Below the pieces are notes generated by a model. It was given only the letters and a program-made list of their open reading frames with translations, was not told the DNA's origin and made no database searches. Made by a program: the position numbers and the translations under genes. Positions 46,524 to 55,240 of a stretch of 64,000 nt of DNA are shown here, piece after piece. The DNA comes from Comamonadaceae bacterium (GTDB taxonomy: Bacteria > Pseudomonadota > Gammaproteobacteria > Burkholderiales > Burkholderiaceae_C). Every line of letters starts with the position of its first letter. Position 1 is the stretch's first letter. The stretch covers positions 1 through 64,000 of the forward strand of contig CANGLW010000010.1 of NCBI GenBank assembly GCA_947454955.1, read 5' to 3'.

Positions 46524-47426
46524 TCAAACAGCTTGGGTGGCCGTGGCCAGAGGGCGGGGAGGTTCAGGCGGGAGGTCGGCGGCCATCTTCATCTCGTTCT
46601 GGTGACGCCACTCCACCACCGACTTGATGGCCAAGGTCACCAAGGCCAACAAGGCCAGCAAAGACGCCACCGCAAAGGCCGCGACCGATTGGTACTCGTT
46701 GTAAAGAATCTCGACATGCAAGGGCATGGTGTTGGTTTGTCCGCGGATGTGGCCCGAGACCACCGAGACCGCACCAAACTCACCCATGGCACGTGCATTG
46801 CACAAAATCACGCCGTAGATCAGCCCCCACTTGATGTTGGGCAGGGTGACATACCAGAAGGTTTGCCAACCGCTGGCACCCAGCACGGTGGCAGCTTGCT
46901 CTTCGTCGGTGCCTTGCGCTTGCATGAGCGGGATGAGTTCACGCGCAATGAAGGGGAAGGTGACAAAGACGGTGGCCAGCACAATGCCCGGCACGGCAAA
47001 AATGATCTTGATGTCATGCGCTTGCAGCCATGGGCCAAACCAACCTTGGGCACCGAACATCAACACATAAATCAAACCCGCCACCACGGGCGACACAGAA
47101 AAGGGCAGGTCGATCAAGGTGATGAGCAGCGACTTGCCTTTGAAATCAAACTTGGCGACTGCCCAAGCCGCAGCCACACCAAACACCAAATTCAGCGGCA
47201 CCGCAATGGCTGCGGTGATGAGCGTGAGGCGTATGGCCGACCAGGCATCGGGCTCTTTGAGAGATTCCAGGTAAGCGTCCAGGCCTTTGCGCAAAGCTTC
47301 GGTGAACACGGCCGCCAGGGGCAGCACCAAAAACAAAAACATGAACACCAGGGCTACCGTCAACAGGGTGTAACGCACCCATGCAGCTTCGGTGGTGCCG
47401 GCGTGGCTTGAACGTGTCGTGCTCAT
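46524..47426 (-). CDS. cysW: Sulfate ABC transporter permease CysW
   Basis: From ATG 47426 the protein is 300 residues with about six helices. Conserved features are [25 protein letters not shown], GRAxxxF-type loop [24 protein letters not shown] (EAA motif), and [36 protein letters not shown], which is diagnostic of CysW. The start overlaps the cysT stop by one base (TGATG). A GTG one codon upstream is an alternative. Confidence 0.95.
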   Translation of the reverse strand: MSTTRSSHAGTTEAAWVRYTLLTVALVFMFLFLVLPLAAVFTEALRKGLDAYLESLKEPDAWSAIRLTLITAAIAVPLNLVFGVAAAWAVAKFDFKGKSLLITLIDLPFSVSPVVAGLIYVLMFGAQGWFGPWLQAHDIKIIFAVPGIVLATVFVTFPFIARELIPLMQAQGTDEEQAATVLGASGWQTFWYVTLPNIKWGLIYGVILCNARAMGEFGAVSVVSGHIRGQTNTMPLHVEILYNEYQSVAAFAVASLLALLALVTLAIKSVVEWRHQNEMKMAADLPPEPPRPLATATQAV

Positions 47427-48280
47427 CACAAGCCCCCGGTGCGTTTGCGCTGCCAGGTTTGCAGCGCGTTGATGATGAGCAGCAACACAAACGAGATGAC
47501 CAGCATCACCGTGGCCACCGCCGTAGCACCAGCGTAGTCGTATTGCTCTAATTTGCCGATGATGATGAGCGGTGTGATTTCAGAGACCATGGGCATGTTG
47601 CCCGCGATGAAAATCACCGAACCATATTCACCAATGGCCCGTGCAAAAGCCATGGCAAAGCCTGTGAGTAAAGCCGGTGCAATCGATGGAAAAATCACTT
47701 TGCTGAACGTTTGCCAGCGTGTGGCGCCCAAGCAGGTGGCGGCTTCTTCGAGTTCTTTCTCAGCGTCTTCCAGCACAGGCTGAACGGTGCGCACCACAAA
47801 GGGTAAGCCGATGAAGATCAGCGCAATCACCACACCATTGGGGTTGAAAGCCAGCTGGATGCCCAGGGGCTCGAGGTATTGCCCCACCCAACCATTGCCT
47901 GCCAACAATGCGGTGAGCGAAATACCCGCCACAGCGGTGGGCAAAGCAAAGGGCAGGTCCACCAAAGCGTCCACCACTTTTTTGCCAAAAAATTCATAGC
48001 GCACCAAGACCCACGCCACCAGCAAACCAAACACCACGTTCACCAAGGCTGCGATGAGTGAGGCACCAAAGGTCAAGCGGTAAGCGGCCATCACCCGAGC
48101 GCCAGTGACCGCAGCCCAGAATTGATCCCAACTCAAGGTGAATGTTTTGAGTGCCAGGGCTGAAAGAGGAATCAGCACAATCAGGCACAGGTAAGTCAGG
48201 CTAAAGCCCAGGGTAAGGTTAAAGCCCGGCAAGACCCGCGCGGGTTTGCGCGGGGCGGGGCTCAAGGCGAAGGCAGTCAT
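47426..48280 (-). CDS. cysT: Sulfate ABC transporter permease CysT (CysU)
   Basis: From ATG 48280 the protein is 284 residues; a TTG two codons upstream also opens the frame. Conserved blocks are [46 protein letters not shown], the EAA loop [23 protein letters not shown], and [19 protein letters not shown]. This is the CysT/CysU half of the sulfate permease dimer. It begins 6 bp after the first binding-protein stop. Confidence 0.95.
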   Translation of the reverse strand: MTAFALSPAPRKPARVLPGFNLTLGFSLTYLCLIVLIPLSALALKTFTLSWDQFWAAVTGARVMAAYRLTFGASLIAALVNVVFGLLVAWVLVRYEFFGKKVVDALVDLPFALPTAVAGISLTALLAGNGWVGQYLEPLGIQLAFNPNGVVIALIFIGLPFVVRTVQPVLEDAEKELEEAATCLGATRWQTFSKVIFPSIAPALLTGFAMAFARAIGEYGSVIFIAGNMPMVSEITPLIIIGKLEQYDYAGATAVATVMLVISFVLLLIINALQTWQRKRTGGL

Positions 48281-48286
48281 TGCCAA

Positions 48287-49285
48287 TTACTTCAAGGTGT
48301 AAATCTTGTCGAACTGCCCACCATCGTTGAAGTGAACTTTCTGTGCCTCTGCGAAGGAACCGAAGACCTCGTTGACGGTGAACAGTTGAATGGGCTGAAA
48401 GGTCTTGCTGTATTTCTTCAGCACAGCAGGGTTGCGTGGGCGCAGGGCATGCTTGGCAGCGATCTCTTGCGCCTCATCGGAGTAAAGGTAATCCAGGTAG
48501 GCTTTGGCCAAGTCGGCAGTGCCTTTTTTGTTCACGGTGCGTTCCACCACCGCCACCGGGTTTTCCGACACGATGCTGATAGACGGATGGATCGCATCCA
48601 CTTTGCCTTCACCAAATTCACGGTCCACCGACACCACCTCGGATTCAAAGGTGATCAGCACGTCGCCAATGTTGCGCTGAAGAAAAACCGTGGTGGCATC
48701 ACGTCCACCTTTGGCCAAGATGGGCACGTTTTGGTAGAGCTTGCGCACAAACTCGGCCGCTTCAGCTTCGGTGCCGCCTTTCTTGCGCACATAGCCCCAA
48801 GCGGCCAGGTAAGCCATGCGGCCGTTGCCTCCGGTTTTGGGGTTCACCACAATCACTTTGATGCCGGGCTTGATCAGGTCGTCCCAGTCTTTGATGTTTT
48901 TCGGGTTGCCATTGCGGGTGAGGAACAGCATGGTGGAGGTGGTGGGCGATGCGTTGTTGGGAAAACGCTTGGCCCAGTCTTTGGCCACCACGCCGGTGCT
49001 GGCCAAAAAGTCCACATCGGTGGTGGTGTTCATGGTGACCACATCGGCATCCAGACCATCGTTGACCGCGCGTGCCTGTTGGCTAGAGCCACCATGGGCC
49101 TGGTCAATCTTGACGTCTTTGCCCGTGGTCTTTTTGTAGTTCGCCACAAAGGCGGCGTTGTAGTCTTTGTAAAACTCGCGCGCCACATCGTAGGACGCGT
49201 TGAGCAAAGTGGTCTGGGCTTGCGCCGAACCCAGCAAGGCAAGGCTGGCAAGCAAGGCGGAGATGATTTGACGGGTCATGATCAT
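48287..49285 (-). CDS. sbp: Sulfate ABC transporter substrate-binding protein (first copy)
   Basis: A protein of about 332 residues from ATG 49285, with another ATG at 49279; the frame also opens at 49357, giving 24 extra residues before the signal peptide. MTRQIISALLASLALLGSAQAQ is the signal. The mature protein begins TTLLNASYDVAREFYKDYNAAF, as in Sbp/CysP, with QAHGGSSQQARAVNDGLDADVVTMN, then NPKTGGNGRMAYLAAWGYV, the sulfate-binding loops. It shares clear similarity with the next gene upstream, a tandem paralogue. It is the gene directly ahead of cysT. Confidence 0.92.
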   Translation of the reverse strand: MIMTRQIISALLASLALLGSAQAQTTLLNASYDVAREFYKDYNAAFVANYKKTTGKDVKIDQAHGGSSQQARAVNDGLDADVVTMNTTTDVDFLASTGVVAKDWAKRFPNNASPTTSTMLFLTRNGNPKNIKDWDDLIKPGIKVIVVNPKTGGNGRMAYLAAWGYVRKKGGTEAEAAEFVRKLYQNVPILAKGGRDATTVFLQRNIGDVLITFESEVVSVDREFGEGKVDAIHPSISIVSENPVAVVERTVNKKGTADLAKAYLDYLYSDEAQEIAAKHALRPRNPAVLKKYSKTFQPIQLFTVNEVFGSFAEAQKVHFNDGGQFDKIYTLK

Positions 49286-49395
49286 GGGCAGGGTGTGAAG
49301 GGGTGGAATTTTGAAGGCCAGAGGGGCAAACACCAACGACTTTTTCATTCTTTGCATATAGACAAATCATCTAAGCCGTCTGTGCGGCTGTCACT

Positions 49396-50415
49396 TCACT
49401 TCTTCAGATAGATCTGATCGAAGGACCCGCCATCAGCGAAATGGTCCTTGTCGGCCTTGGCCCAGCCACCAAAGGCCTGGTCGATGGTGAAGAGGTTGAG
49501 CTTGGGAAACTGCTTGGCGTATTTGACTTGGGCTTTAGGGCTGATGGGTCGGTAGAAGTTCTTGCCCGCAATGTCTTGGCCTTCATCGCTGTAGAGGTAC
49601 TCCAGGTAGGCCTGTGCCACAGCGCGCGTGCCTTTGCGGTCCACGTTTTTGTCCACGATCGTCACCGGTGGTTCGGCCAGGATGCTGATGGAAGGGTAGA
49701 CCACATCCACCTTGTTGCCGAATTCTTTCTCCAGCAAATTGGCTTCGTTCTCCCAGGAAATAAACACATCGCCCTGGTTGCGCTGTGCAAAGGTGACCGA
49801 TGAACCACGCGCACCGGTGTCAAGCACAGGCACGTTTTTGTAGAGCTGCGCCACGAATTCTTTGGCCTTTGTTTCGCTGCCGTATTTGCGTTTGGCAAAT
49901 TCCCACGCAGCCAAATAATTCCAGCGCGCGCCACCGGATGTTTTGGGGTTGGGGGTGATCACGCTGATGCCTGGCTTGACCAGGTCGTCCCAGTCTTTGA
50001 TGCCCTTGGGGTTGCCTTGGCGAACCACCAAGACGATGGTGGAGGTGTAGGGTGACGAGTTGTGCGGCAGGCGCTTTTGCCAGTCTTCGGGGATGAGCTT
50101 GCCCACCTTGTTCAGCGCGTCAATGTCGCCGGCCAGGGCCAGGGTCACCACATCGGCATCGATGCCGTCAATCACGGAGCGGGCTTGCTTGCCCGAACCA
50201 CCGTGCGATTGTTTGATGCTCACGTCTTGCCCGGTTTTGGCTTTCCAGTGTTTGGCAAAGGCAGCGTTGTAGTCGCTGTAGAGCTCACGCGTCGGGTCGT
50301 AAGAGACGTTAAGCAGGGTGGTTTGCGCCCAGCTTGGCGCCAAGCCTATGAAGCAAAGTGCCAGAAGCGTTAGGCGAAGCCATGAAAACCTTGAAGAACC
50401 GAACACGATGAACAT
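49396..50415 (-). CDS. sbp: Sulfate ABC transporter substrate-binding protein (second, tandem copy)
   Basis: A 339-residue paralogue of the neighbouring binding protein. A signal peptide ends near SWAQ, then [22 protein letters not shown] and the loop [23 protein letters not shown], and [20 protein letters not shown]. Blocks align one to one with the first copy, but many positions differ, so it is an old duplication. The annotated ATG at 50415 lies inside a hairpin (ACATCCTT/AAGGATGT, 50412-50434). GTG 50406 with AAGG 9 bp before it is a possible alternative start. The two copies may differ in ligand (sulfate versus thiosulfate). Confidence 0.9.
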   Translation of the reverse strand: MFIVFGSSRFSWLRLTLLALCFIGLAPSWAQTTLLNVSYDPTRELYSDYNAAFAKHWKAKTGQDVSIKQSHGGSGKQARSVIDGIDADVVTLALAGDIDALNKVGKLIPEDWQKRLPHNSSPYTSTIVLVVRQGNPKGIKDWDDLVKPGISVITPNPKTSGGARWNYLAAWEFAKRKYGSETKAKEFVAQLYKNVPVLDTGARGSSVTFAQRNQGDVFISWENEANLLEKEFGNKVDVVYPSISILAEPPVTIVDKNVDRKGTRAVAQAYLEYLYSDEGQDIAGKNFYRPISPKAQVKYAKQFPKLNLFTIDQAFGGWAKADKDHFADGGSFDQIYLKK

Positions 50416-50499
50416 CCTTGCTGTTGAAGGATGTGGATTGTGAAAGCGTGATTCAGAAAAGGGAACGAATCATTTCTTGTTTGTTAATGCCACTCAGGT

Positions 50500-51423
50500 C
50501 TAAGCCTTGTTGCGCTTGGCAGAGGGTCTGAGTTTGTCGAGCAGCAGCCTGGCCGCCGCAGGCAGTTCACGCCCAGCGCTGTGCGCCACCAGCAATTGAC
50601 GCCTCGCCCAGGCATCGCGCAGTGACACAGCTTTGAGGCCCAATGTTTTGATTTGGCTCACACACGCAGCGCGCGGTGCCACGCCGATGCCCAAGCCTGC
50701 GGCAATCATGTGGCACATGGCATCGAAGCTGCGCACTTGCACGCGCAGGTGCATGGGTTTGCCAGCCTTCTCGGCAGCGCGCGCGGTGAGTTCCAGCAAA
50801 GAGCTGCCGCGGTTCAAGCCCACAAAGTCGTGTTGCAAGCAGGTGGAAAAACTCACCTGTTGGCGTTTGGCCAAAGGGTGAGCCAAAGGGCATAGCACCA
50901 CCAGTTCGTCCATTTGAAAGGGCTGCACCACCAGGCCGTCATGGGGCGTGCCTTCAGCAAACACGCCCAGGTCGGCAATGCCGTCCATCAACGCACGCAC
51001 CGTGTCGCCACTGAGTTGCTCTTCGACTTCCACCACCACATCGGGGTGGGCCGTCATGAACTCGCTCAAGATGCCTGGCAGAAATTCGGTGAGCGAGGAC
51101 ATGTTCGCCCACAGCCGCACATGGCCGCGGATGCCGCGTGAGTAGTCGCTGAGTTCGCTGTTGAACAGCTCAAAGCCCTGGAACAAACGCAAGGCGTGTT
51201 GCAAAGCCAAGTGGCCTGCGGGGGTGAGCACCACGCCTTTTTTGCTGCGCTCCATCAATTGCGAGCCGGTGGCCGCTTCAAATTCTGACAAACGCCGGCT
51301 GGCTGCTGACAATGCCAAATGGCAGGCTTGCGCGCCCTGGGTGATGCTGCCGCTTTGGGCCACCGCGCAAAACAAGCGCAGCGTGACGAAGTCAAACCGG
51401 GCAGGGTTGAAGGTGGTGGTCAT
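50500..51423 (-). CDS. LysR family regulator, divergent from the CoA-transferase operon
   Basis: From ATG 51423 (MTTTFNPARFDFVTLRLFCAV) the protein is 307 residues; an upstream frame of 15 codons looks non-coding. The winged helix spans residues 10-70 (VAQSGSITQGAQACHLALSAASRRLSEFE, here in the usual LysR spacing). The effector domain includes HVRLWANMSSLTEFLPGILSEF and a conserved VGLNRGSSLLELTARAAEKAG. It is divergent from the CoA-transferase gene with dyads between them, so it probably controls that operon. The effector is unknown. Confidence 0.9.
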   Translation of the reverse strand: MTTTFNPARFDFVTLRLFCAVAQSGSITQGAQACHLALSAASRRLSEFEAATGSQLMERSKKGVVLTPAGHLALQHALRLFQGFELFNSELSDYSRGIRGHVRLWANMSSLTEFLPGILSEFMTAHPDVVVEVEEQLSGDTVRALMDGIADLGVFAEGTPHDGLVVQPFQMDELVVLCPLAHPLAKRQQVSFSTCLQHDFVGLNRGSSLLELTARAAEKAGKPMHLRVQVRSFDAMCHMIAAGLGIGVAPRAACVSQIKTLGLKAVSLRDAWARRQLLVAHSAGRELPAAARLLLDKLRPSAKRNKA

Positions 51424-51439
51424 GCTTGATTTTATATCT

Positions 51440-51466
51440 TTCGTGTTTTGCGAAGAATAGATATTC
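51440..51466. promoter_or_regulatory. Two adjacent dyads in the LysR/CoA-transferase divergent region
   Basis: TTCG-N7-CGAA at 51440-51454 contains a T-N11-A LysR pattern. It is followed directly by GAATA-GA-TATTC at 51455-51466. The region is AT-rich and lies between the divergent start codons at 51423 and 51533. These are candidate operator half-sites for the LysR protein. Confidence 0.45.
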
Positions 51467-51532
51467 AAAAAAGAATTCCGAGAAGGATGATTTCTTTTTA
51501 TAGTTCATGCTTTTCAAACCCAACACACACGC

Positions 51533-52720
51533 ATGAGCGCTTTACAAGGATTGAAAGTGGTGGAGCTGGGCCAGCTGATTGCTGGGCCGTTTGCCGCGAA
51601 AACATTGGCCGACTTCGGGGCTGATGTCATCAAAATTGAAACCCCGCAAACCGGTGACCCGTTGCGCAAATGGCGTTTACTCAAAGACGGCACCTCGGTC
51701 TGGTGGCAGGTGCAGTCGCGCAACAAGCGCTCGTTGGCTTTGGACCTGAAAGACCCGCAGGCGCAAAACATCGTGCGCGAGCTCGTCAAAGACGCCGATG
51801 TGCTGATTGAAAACTTCAGGCCAGGCGCCATGGAAGGCTGGGGCTTGGGGCCGGATCAGTTGTTGGCCATCAACCCACGCTTGGTGATGCTGCGCATCAG
51901 CGGCTACGGGCAAACCGGCCCTTACCGTGACAAGCCTGGCTTTGGCGTGGTGGCCGAGGCCATGAGTGGTCTGCGCCACCTCACCGCAGAACCTGGCCGT
52001 GTGCCGGTGCGTGTAGGGGTGAGCATTGGCGACACCTTGGCTTCATTGCACGGCGTCATTGGCATTCTGATGGCCTTGCAAGAGCGCCAGCGCAGTGGCC
52101 AGGGACAGGTGATTGATGTGGCTTTGTACGAGGCGGTGTTCAACTGCATGGAGAGCTTGCTGCCTGAGTACAGTGCCTTCGGTGCGGTGCGCGAAGCGGC
52201 TGGCAGCGCCTTGCCTGGCATTGCACCCAGCAACGCCTACCGCTGTAAAGACGAAGGCTATGTGTTGATTGCGGGAAACGGCGACAGCATTTTCAAACGC
52301 CTCATGCAGACCATGGGCCGCAACGATCTGGGCAATGACCCCGCACTGACCGATAACGCTGGGCGTGTGCAACGCGTGGCTGAAATTGACGCAGCCATTG
52401 GTGTGTGGACCGCGCAGCTCACGGTAGAAGAAGTGTTGCAGGCTTTGGATGGCGCCTCCGTGCCAGCTGGTCGCATCTACACCGTGGCTGACATTGCCGC
52501 TGACCCGCACTACCAGGCGCGCGGCATGATCCAGCAGATCACCATGGACGATGGCACGCAACTCGCGGTGCCGGGCATCATCCCCAAGCTCTCGCGCACC
52601 CCGGGTTCGCACCGACGCAACGCGCCAGAGATTGGGCAAGACACCGATGCGGTGTTGCAAGACATCGGCCTGACCGCAGCACAAATTCAGGCCCTCAAAG
52701 ACAAAGGGATCGTGGCATGA
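51533..52720 (+). CDS. CaiB/BaiF (class III) CoA-transferase
   Basis: A 395-residue family III CoA-transferase. Family blocks are GLKVVELGQLIAGPFAAKTLADFGADVIKIE, RNKRSLALDLKDP, NFRPGAMEGWGLGP, RISGYGQTGPYRDKPGFG and the catalytic aspartate D167 in VGVSIGDTLASLHG. Such enzymes move CoA between acids, usually from succinyl-CoA or acetyl-CoA. Here it is coupled (ATGA overlap) to a lyase of the HMG-CoA lyase family, suggesting it activates an acid that the lyase then cleaves. The acid is not evident. Confidence 0.9.
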   Translation: MSALQGLKVVELGQLIAGPFAAKTLADFGADVIKIETPQTGDPLRKWRLLKDGTSVWWQVQSRNKRSLALDLKDPQAQNIVRELVKDADVLIENFRPGAMEGWGLGPDQLLAINPRLVMLRISGYGQTGPYRDKPGFGVVAEAMSGLRHLTAEPGRVPVRVGVSIGDTLASLHGVIGILMALQERQRSGQGQVIDVALYEAVFNCMESLLPEYSAFGAVREAAGSALPGIAPSNAYRCKDEGYVLIAGNGDSIFKRLMQTMGRNDLGNDPALTDNAGRVQRVAEIDAAIGVWTAQLTVEEVLQALDGASVPAGRIYTVADIAADPHYQARGMIQQITMDDGTQLAVPGIIPKLSRTPGSHRRNAPEIGQDTDAVLQDIGLTAAQIQALKDKGIVA

Positions 52721-53652
52721 AGCGCATTTATTTCAACGAAGTCGTCACACGCGATGGGTTTCAAATTGAGCCCGAGTTCATCCCCACGGATGACAAGATT
52801 GCGCTGATCGATGCGCTGAGCCAGTGCGGCTACGCCAAGATCGAGGCGACCTCGTTCACCTCGCCCAAAGCCATCCCTATGTTGCGCGATGCAGAAGAGG
52901 TGATGGGTCGCATCCAACGCGTACCTGGCGTTGAATACACCGTGCTGGTGCCCAACTTGCGCGGTGCCGAGCGTGCCTTGGAGTCGCGTGCCGACGAGCT
53001 CAACTTGGTGATGTCAACGTCAGAGACACATAACCTCGCCAACTTGCGCATGGGCCGCGAGAAAAGCTTTGAGGCCTTGGCAGCGGTGGTCAAGCATGTC
53101 GATGGCCGCACGCCCATCAATGTGTCTTTGTCCACCTGTTTCGGTTGCCCGATGGAGGGTGATGTGCCTGCCGCTGAAGTACTGCGCTTTGCACATCGCT
53201 TTGCAGATCTAGGCGTGCGAGGCCTGACCATTTGTGATACCACTGGCATGGCCCACCCTGCGCAGGTGCAAGCCTTGGTGGAGTTGCTTCAACAAGCCTT
53301 GCCACAGACCGAACTGACCTTGCACTTCCACAACACGCGTGGCATGGGCTTGGCCAATGTGTTGGCCGCAGTGCAAGGCGGCATCATCCGTTTTGATGGT
53401 TCTTTGGGAGGCTTGGGTGGTTGCCCTTATGCGCCAGGGGCGAGTGGCAACATCTGCAGCGAAGATGCGATCCACATGCTGAGTGCCATGGGCTATGACA
53501 CGGGCATTAACCTGGATCGCTTGCTGCAAGTGGCGCGCGCTTTGCCTGAGGTGGTGGGGCATGCCGTGCCGGGCCAGTTGGCCAAGGCTGGTCGCATCAC
53601 CGATCTACATCCCGCACCCGCCTACGTGGCTGAACTCAGGAGCGCCGCATGA
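52717..53652 (+). CDS. Hydroxymethylglutaryl-CoA lyase-like enzyme
   Basis: A 311-residue TIM-barrel of the HMGL-like family. Metal and active-site blocks are NEVVTRDGFQIEPEFI, STSETHNLANLRMGREKSF, FGCPMEGDVPAAEVLRF, TICDTTGMAHP and LHFHNTRGMGLANVLAA. The HMG-CoA-lyase signature cysteine loop appears as GGLGGCPYAPGASGN. It would cleave a 3-hydroxy-3-methyl-acyl-CoA. With a dedicated CoA-transferase the substrate may be HMG, citramalyl-CoA or a related compound. The stop overlaps the next start (ATGA). Confidence 0.88.
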   Translation: MKRIYFNEVVTRDGFQIEPEFIPTDDKIALIDALSQCGYAKIEATSFTSPKAIPMLRDAEEVMGRIQRVPGVEYTVLVPNLRGAERALESRADELNLVMSTSETHNLANLRMGREKSFEALAAVVKHVDGRTPINVSLSTCFGCPMEGDVPAAEVLRFAHRFADLGVRGLTICDTTGMAHPAQVQALVELLQQALPQTELTLHFHNTRGMGLANVLAAVQGGIIRFDGSLGGLGGCPYAPGASGNICSEDAIHMLSAMGYDTGINLDRLLQVARALPEVVGHAVPGQLAKAGRITDLHPAPAYVAELRSAA

Positions 53653-54044
53653 TTGACCACCTGGATCACCTGGTGCTGACCACCTTTCATGAAGAGGCCT
53701 GTGTGGACTTTTACACCCGTGTCTTGGGCATGAGCTTGGAGAGCTTTGTGGGTGGGACACCACCGGTCACGCGCAAGGCCTTCAAGTTTGGTCAACAAAA
53801 AATCAATTTGCATGTGCGTGGCAAAGAGTTTGAACCCAAAGCGCACACGCCTGTGCCGGGTGCTTTGGATCTTTGTTTCATCGCATCCATGCCACTCGAT
53901 GAGGTGATCGAGCGATTGAAGCTGCACAACTGGCCCATCGTGGAAGGCCCGGTCATGCGCACTGGGGCCACACAAAAAATCAGGTCGGTGTATGTGCGTG
54001 ACCCGGACTTGAACTTGATTGAAATTTCAGAACTGGCAGGCTAA
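53649..54044 (+). CDS. VOC family protein (CoA-transferase operon)
   Basis: A 131-residue single VOC domain pair: IDHLDHLVLTTFHEEACVDFYTRVLGM, then FGQQKINLHVRGKEFEPKA, PGALDLCFIASM and YVRDPDLNLIEISE. The putative metal ligands H7-like in DHLDHL, H in INLHV and E in NLIEISE are in place, so it may be active. Its start overlaps the lyase stop, making it the third gene of the operon. The substrate is unknown. Confidence 0.87.
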   Translation: MIDHLDHLVLTTFHEEACVDFYTRVLGMSLESFVGGTPPVTRKAFKFGQQKINLHVRGKEFEPKAHTPVPGALDLCFIASMPLDEVIERLKLHNWPIVEGPVMRTGATQKIRSVYVRDPDLNLIEISELAG

Positions 54045-54089
54045 CCAGCCACTAGGGTTTGCCCCAGTTTGATGCATGCGGCTGAAAAG

Positions 54090-54112
54090 TTGTCCACAAT
54101 TTATGTGGATAA
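54090..54112. other. Inverted pair of DnaA-box-like 9-mers
   Basis: TTGTCCACA (54090-54098) and TGTGGATAA (54104-54112) are separated by ATTTA. The second is the exact complement of the consensus DnaA box TTATCCACA; the first differs from it by one base. They lie in a convergent gap (the VOC gene ends at 54044 and aroE at 54267), where no promoter is needed. An operator for an unseen transcript is the alternative. The rest of the 222-bp gap is non-coding. Confidence 0.45.
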
Positions 54113-54246
54113 AAAGCACCCGCTGTCGAAGAAAAGCCTATGAAATACGGGCTTGTTCGGACTGATTAAAAATTAAGCAGTCATGCCCCTGCATGGTTCA
54201 TGCCACGTGGTGCATTCATTCCCGCTAAGCCGCTGGGCAGGGTCAT

Positions 54247-54263
54247 AGGATCGGGAAGATCCT
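54247..54263. terminator. Hairpin directly downstream of aroE
   Basis: AGGATC (54247-54252) and GATCCT (54258-54263) with a 5-base loop begin 3 bp past the aroE stop on the minus strand. No T-run follows, so termination would be weak or factor-dependent. Confidence 0.35.
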
Positions 54264-54266
54264 GAT

Positions 54267-55106
54267 TCAAAAGGTCCTTGCAATGGCCAAGTGCAAAGCC
54301 GGCGAGAGCTCAGGCTTTACCCCGAACCAGGCCTCAAAAGCCGGGCGTGCTTGGTTGAGCAACATGCCCAAGCCATTCACTGTGGGGTTGCCACGTTGAC
54401 GTGCCGCGGCCAGTAACGGAGTTTCCAAAGGAATGTAGATCGCGTCTGACACCAGGGCCGACACCGGCAGGTCATCCAAGACGACATCGAGCTCAGGTTC
54501 TCCGTGCATGCCTTGGTTGGTGGTGTTGACCAGCAAGGCTGCACCGGCCATGGCTGCATTGCGGTCACGCCAATCGAGCACCTTCACACGTTCGCCAAAC
54601 AAGTCGGCCAGAGCCTGTGCTTTTACCCGTGTGCGGTTGATCAAGCGAACCTCAGGCGCACCTTCATCCAAGAGGCTGAGCACCACCGCACGTGCCGCAC
54701 CACCTGCACCCAGCACCAGGGCAGGGCCGGCATCGGCACGCCAATCAGGTTTGGCGTCTTTGAGGCTTTGCAGATAACCATAGCCATCGTTGTTAAAGCC
54801 ATGCAAAGCGCCATCGGGTTGAACCACGATGGTGTTGATGGCTCCCATGCGTTGTGCGGTGGGATGCACCATGTCCACCAGCTTCATGGCACTGACCTTG
54901 TGGGGGATGGTGAGATTGCAACCTGCAAAACCCAAAGCGGGCAGACCGCGTATCGCGTCCTCCAACTTCTCGGGCTTCACGGGCAGCAGCACATAAGCAC
55001 CGTTCAAGCCGTATTGCTTGATCCAGTGGTTGTGAATCACCGGCGAGCGGGAATGGGCCACAGGCCAACCCATCACACCCGCCAAAACAAATTTTTGATC
55101 AGACAC
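54267..55106 (-). CDS. aroE: Shikimate dehydrogenase AroE
   Basis: A 279-residue protein from a GTG at 55106 (AGGA 6 bp upstream). Family blocks are GVMGWPVAHSRSPVIHN, the catalytic lysine in NLTIPHKVSAM, INTIVVQPDGALHGFNNDGYG, the NADP loop VLGAGGAARAVV with NRTRVKAQAL, and GLGMLLNQARPAFEAWFG. It reduces 3-dehydroshikimate to shikimate in the aromatic amino-acid pathway. Length and motifs are normal. It is divergent from the exported hydrolase gene. Confidence 0.95.
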   Translation of the reverse strand: MSDQKFVLAGVMGWPVAHSRSPVIHNHWIKQYGLNGAYVLLPVKPEKLEDAIRGLPALGFAGCNLTIPHKVSAMKLVDMVHPTAQRMGAINTIVVQPDGALHGFNNDGYGYLQSLKDAKPDWRADAGPALVLGAGGAARAVVLSLLDEGAPEVRLINRTRVKAQALADLFGERVKVLDWRDRNAAMAGAALLVNTTNQGMHGEPELDVVLDDLPVSALVSDAIYIPLETPLLAAARQRGNPTVNGLGMLLNQARPAFEAWFGVKPELSPALHLAIARTF

Positions 55107-55240
55107 GCCAATTCCTAAGACAAGCAGGTCGGGTAAGTGCTGATGGCTCTTGCCCGAATAGCCCTGAAGATTTGCACCACAGTTTAATCTTGAACCAGGT
55201 TGGCCTTGAACGCAGGTGAACCCCTTAGTTTGGAGTTGGT

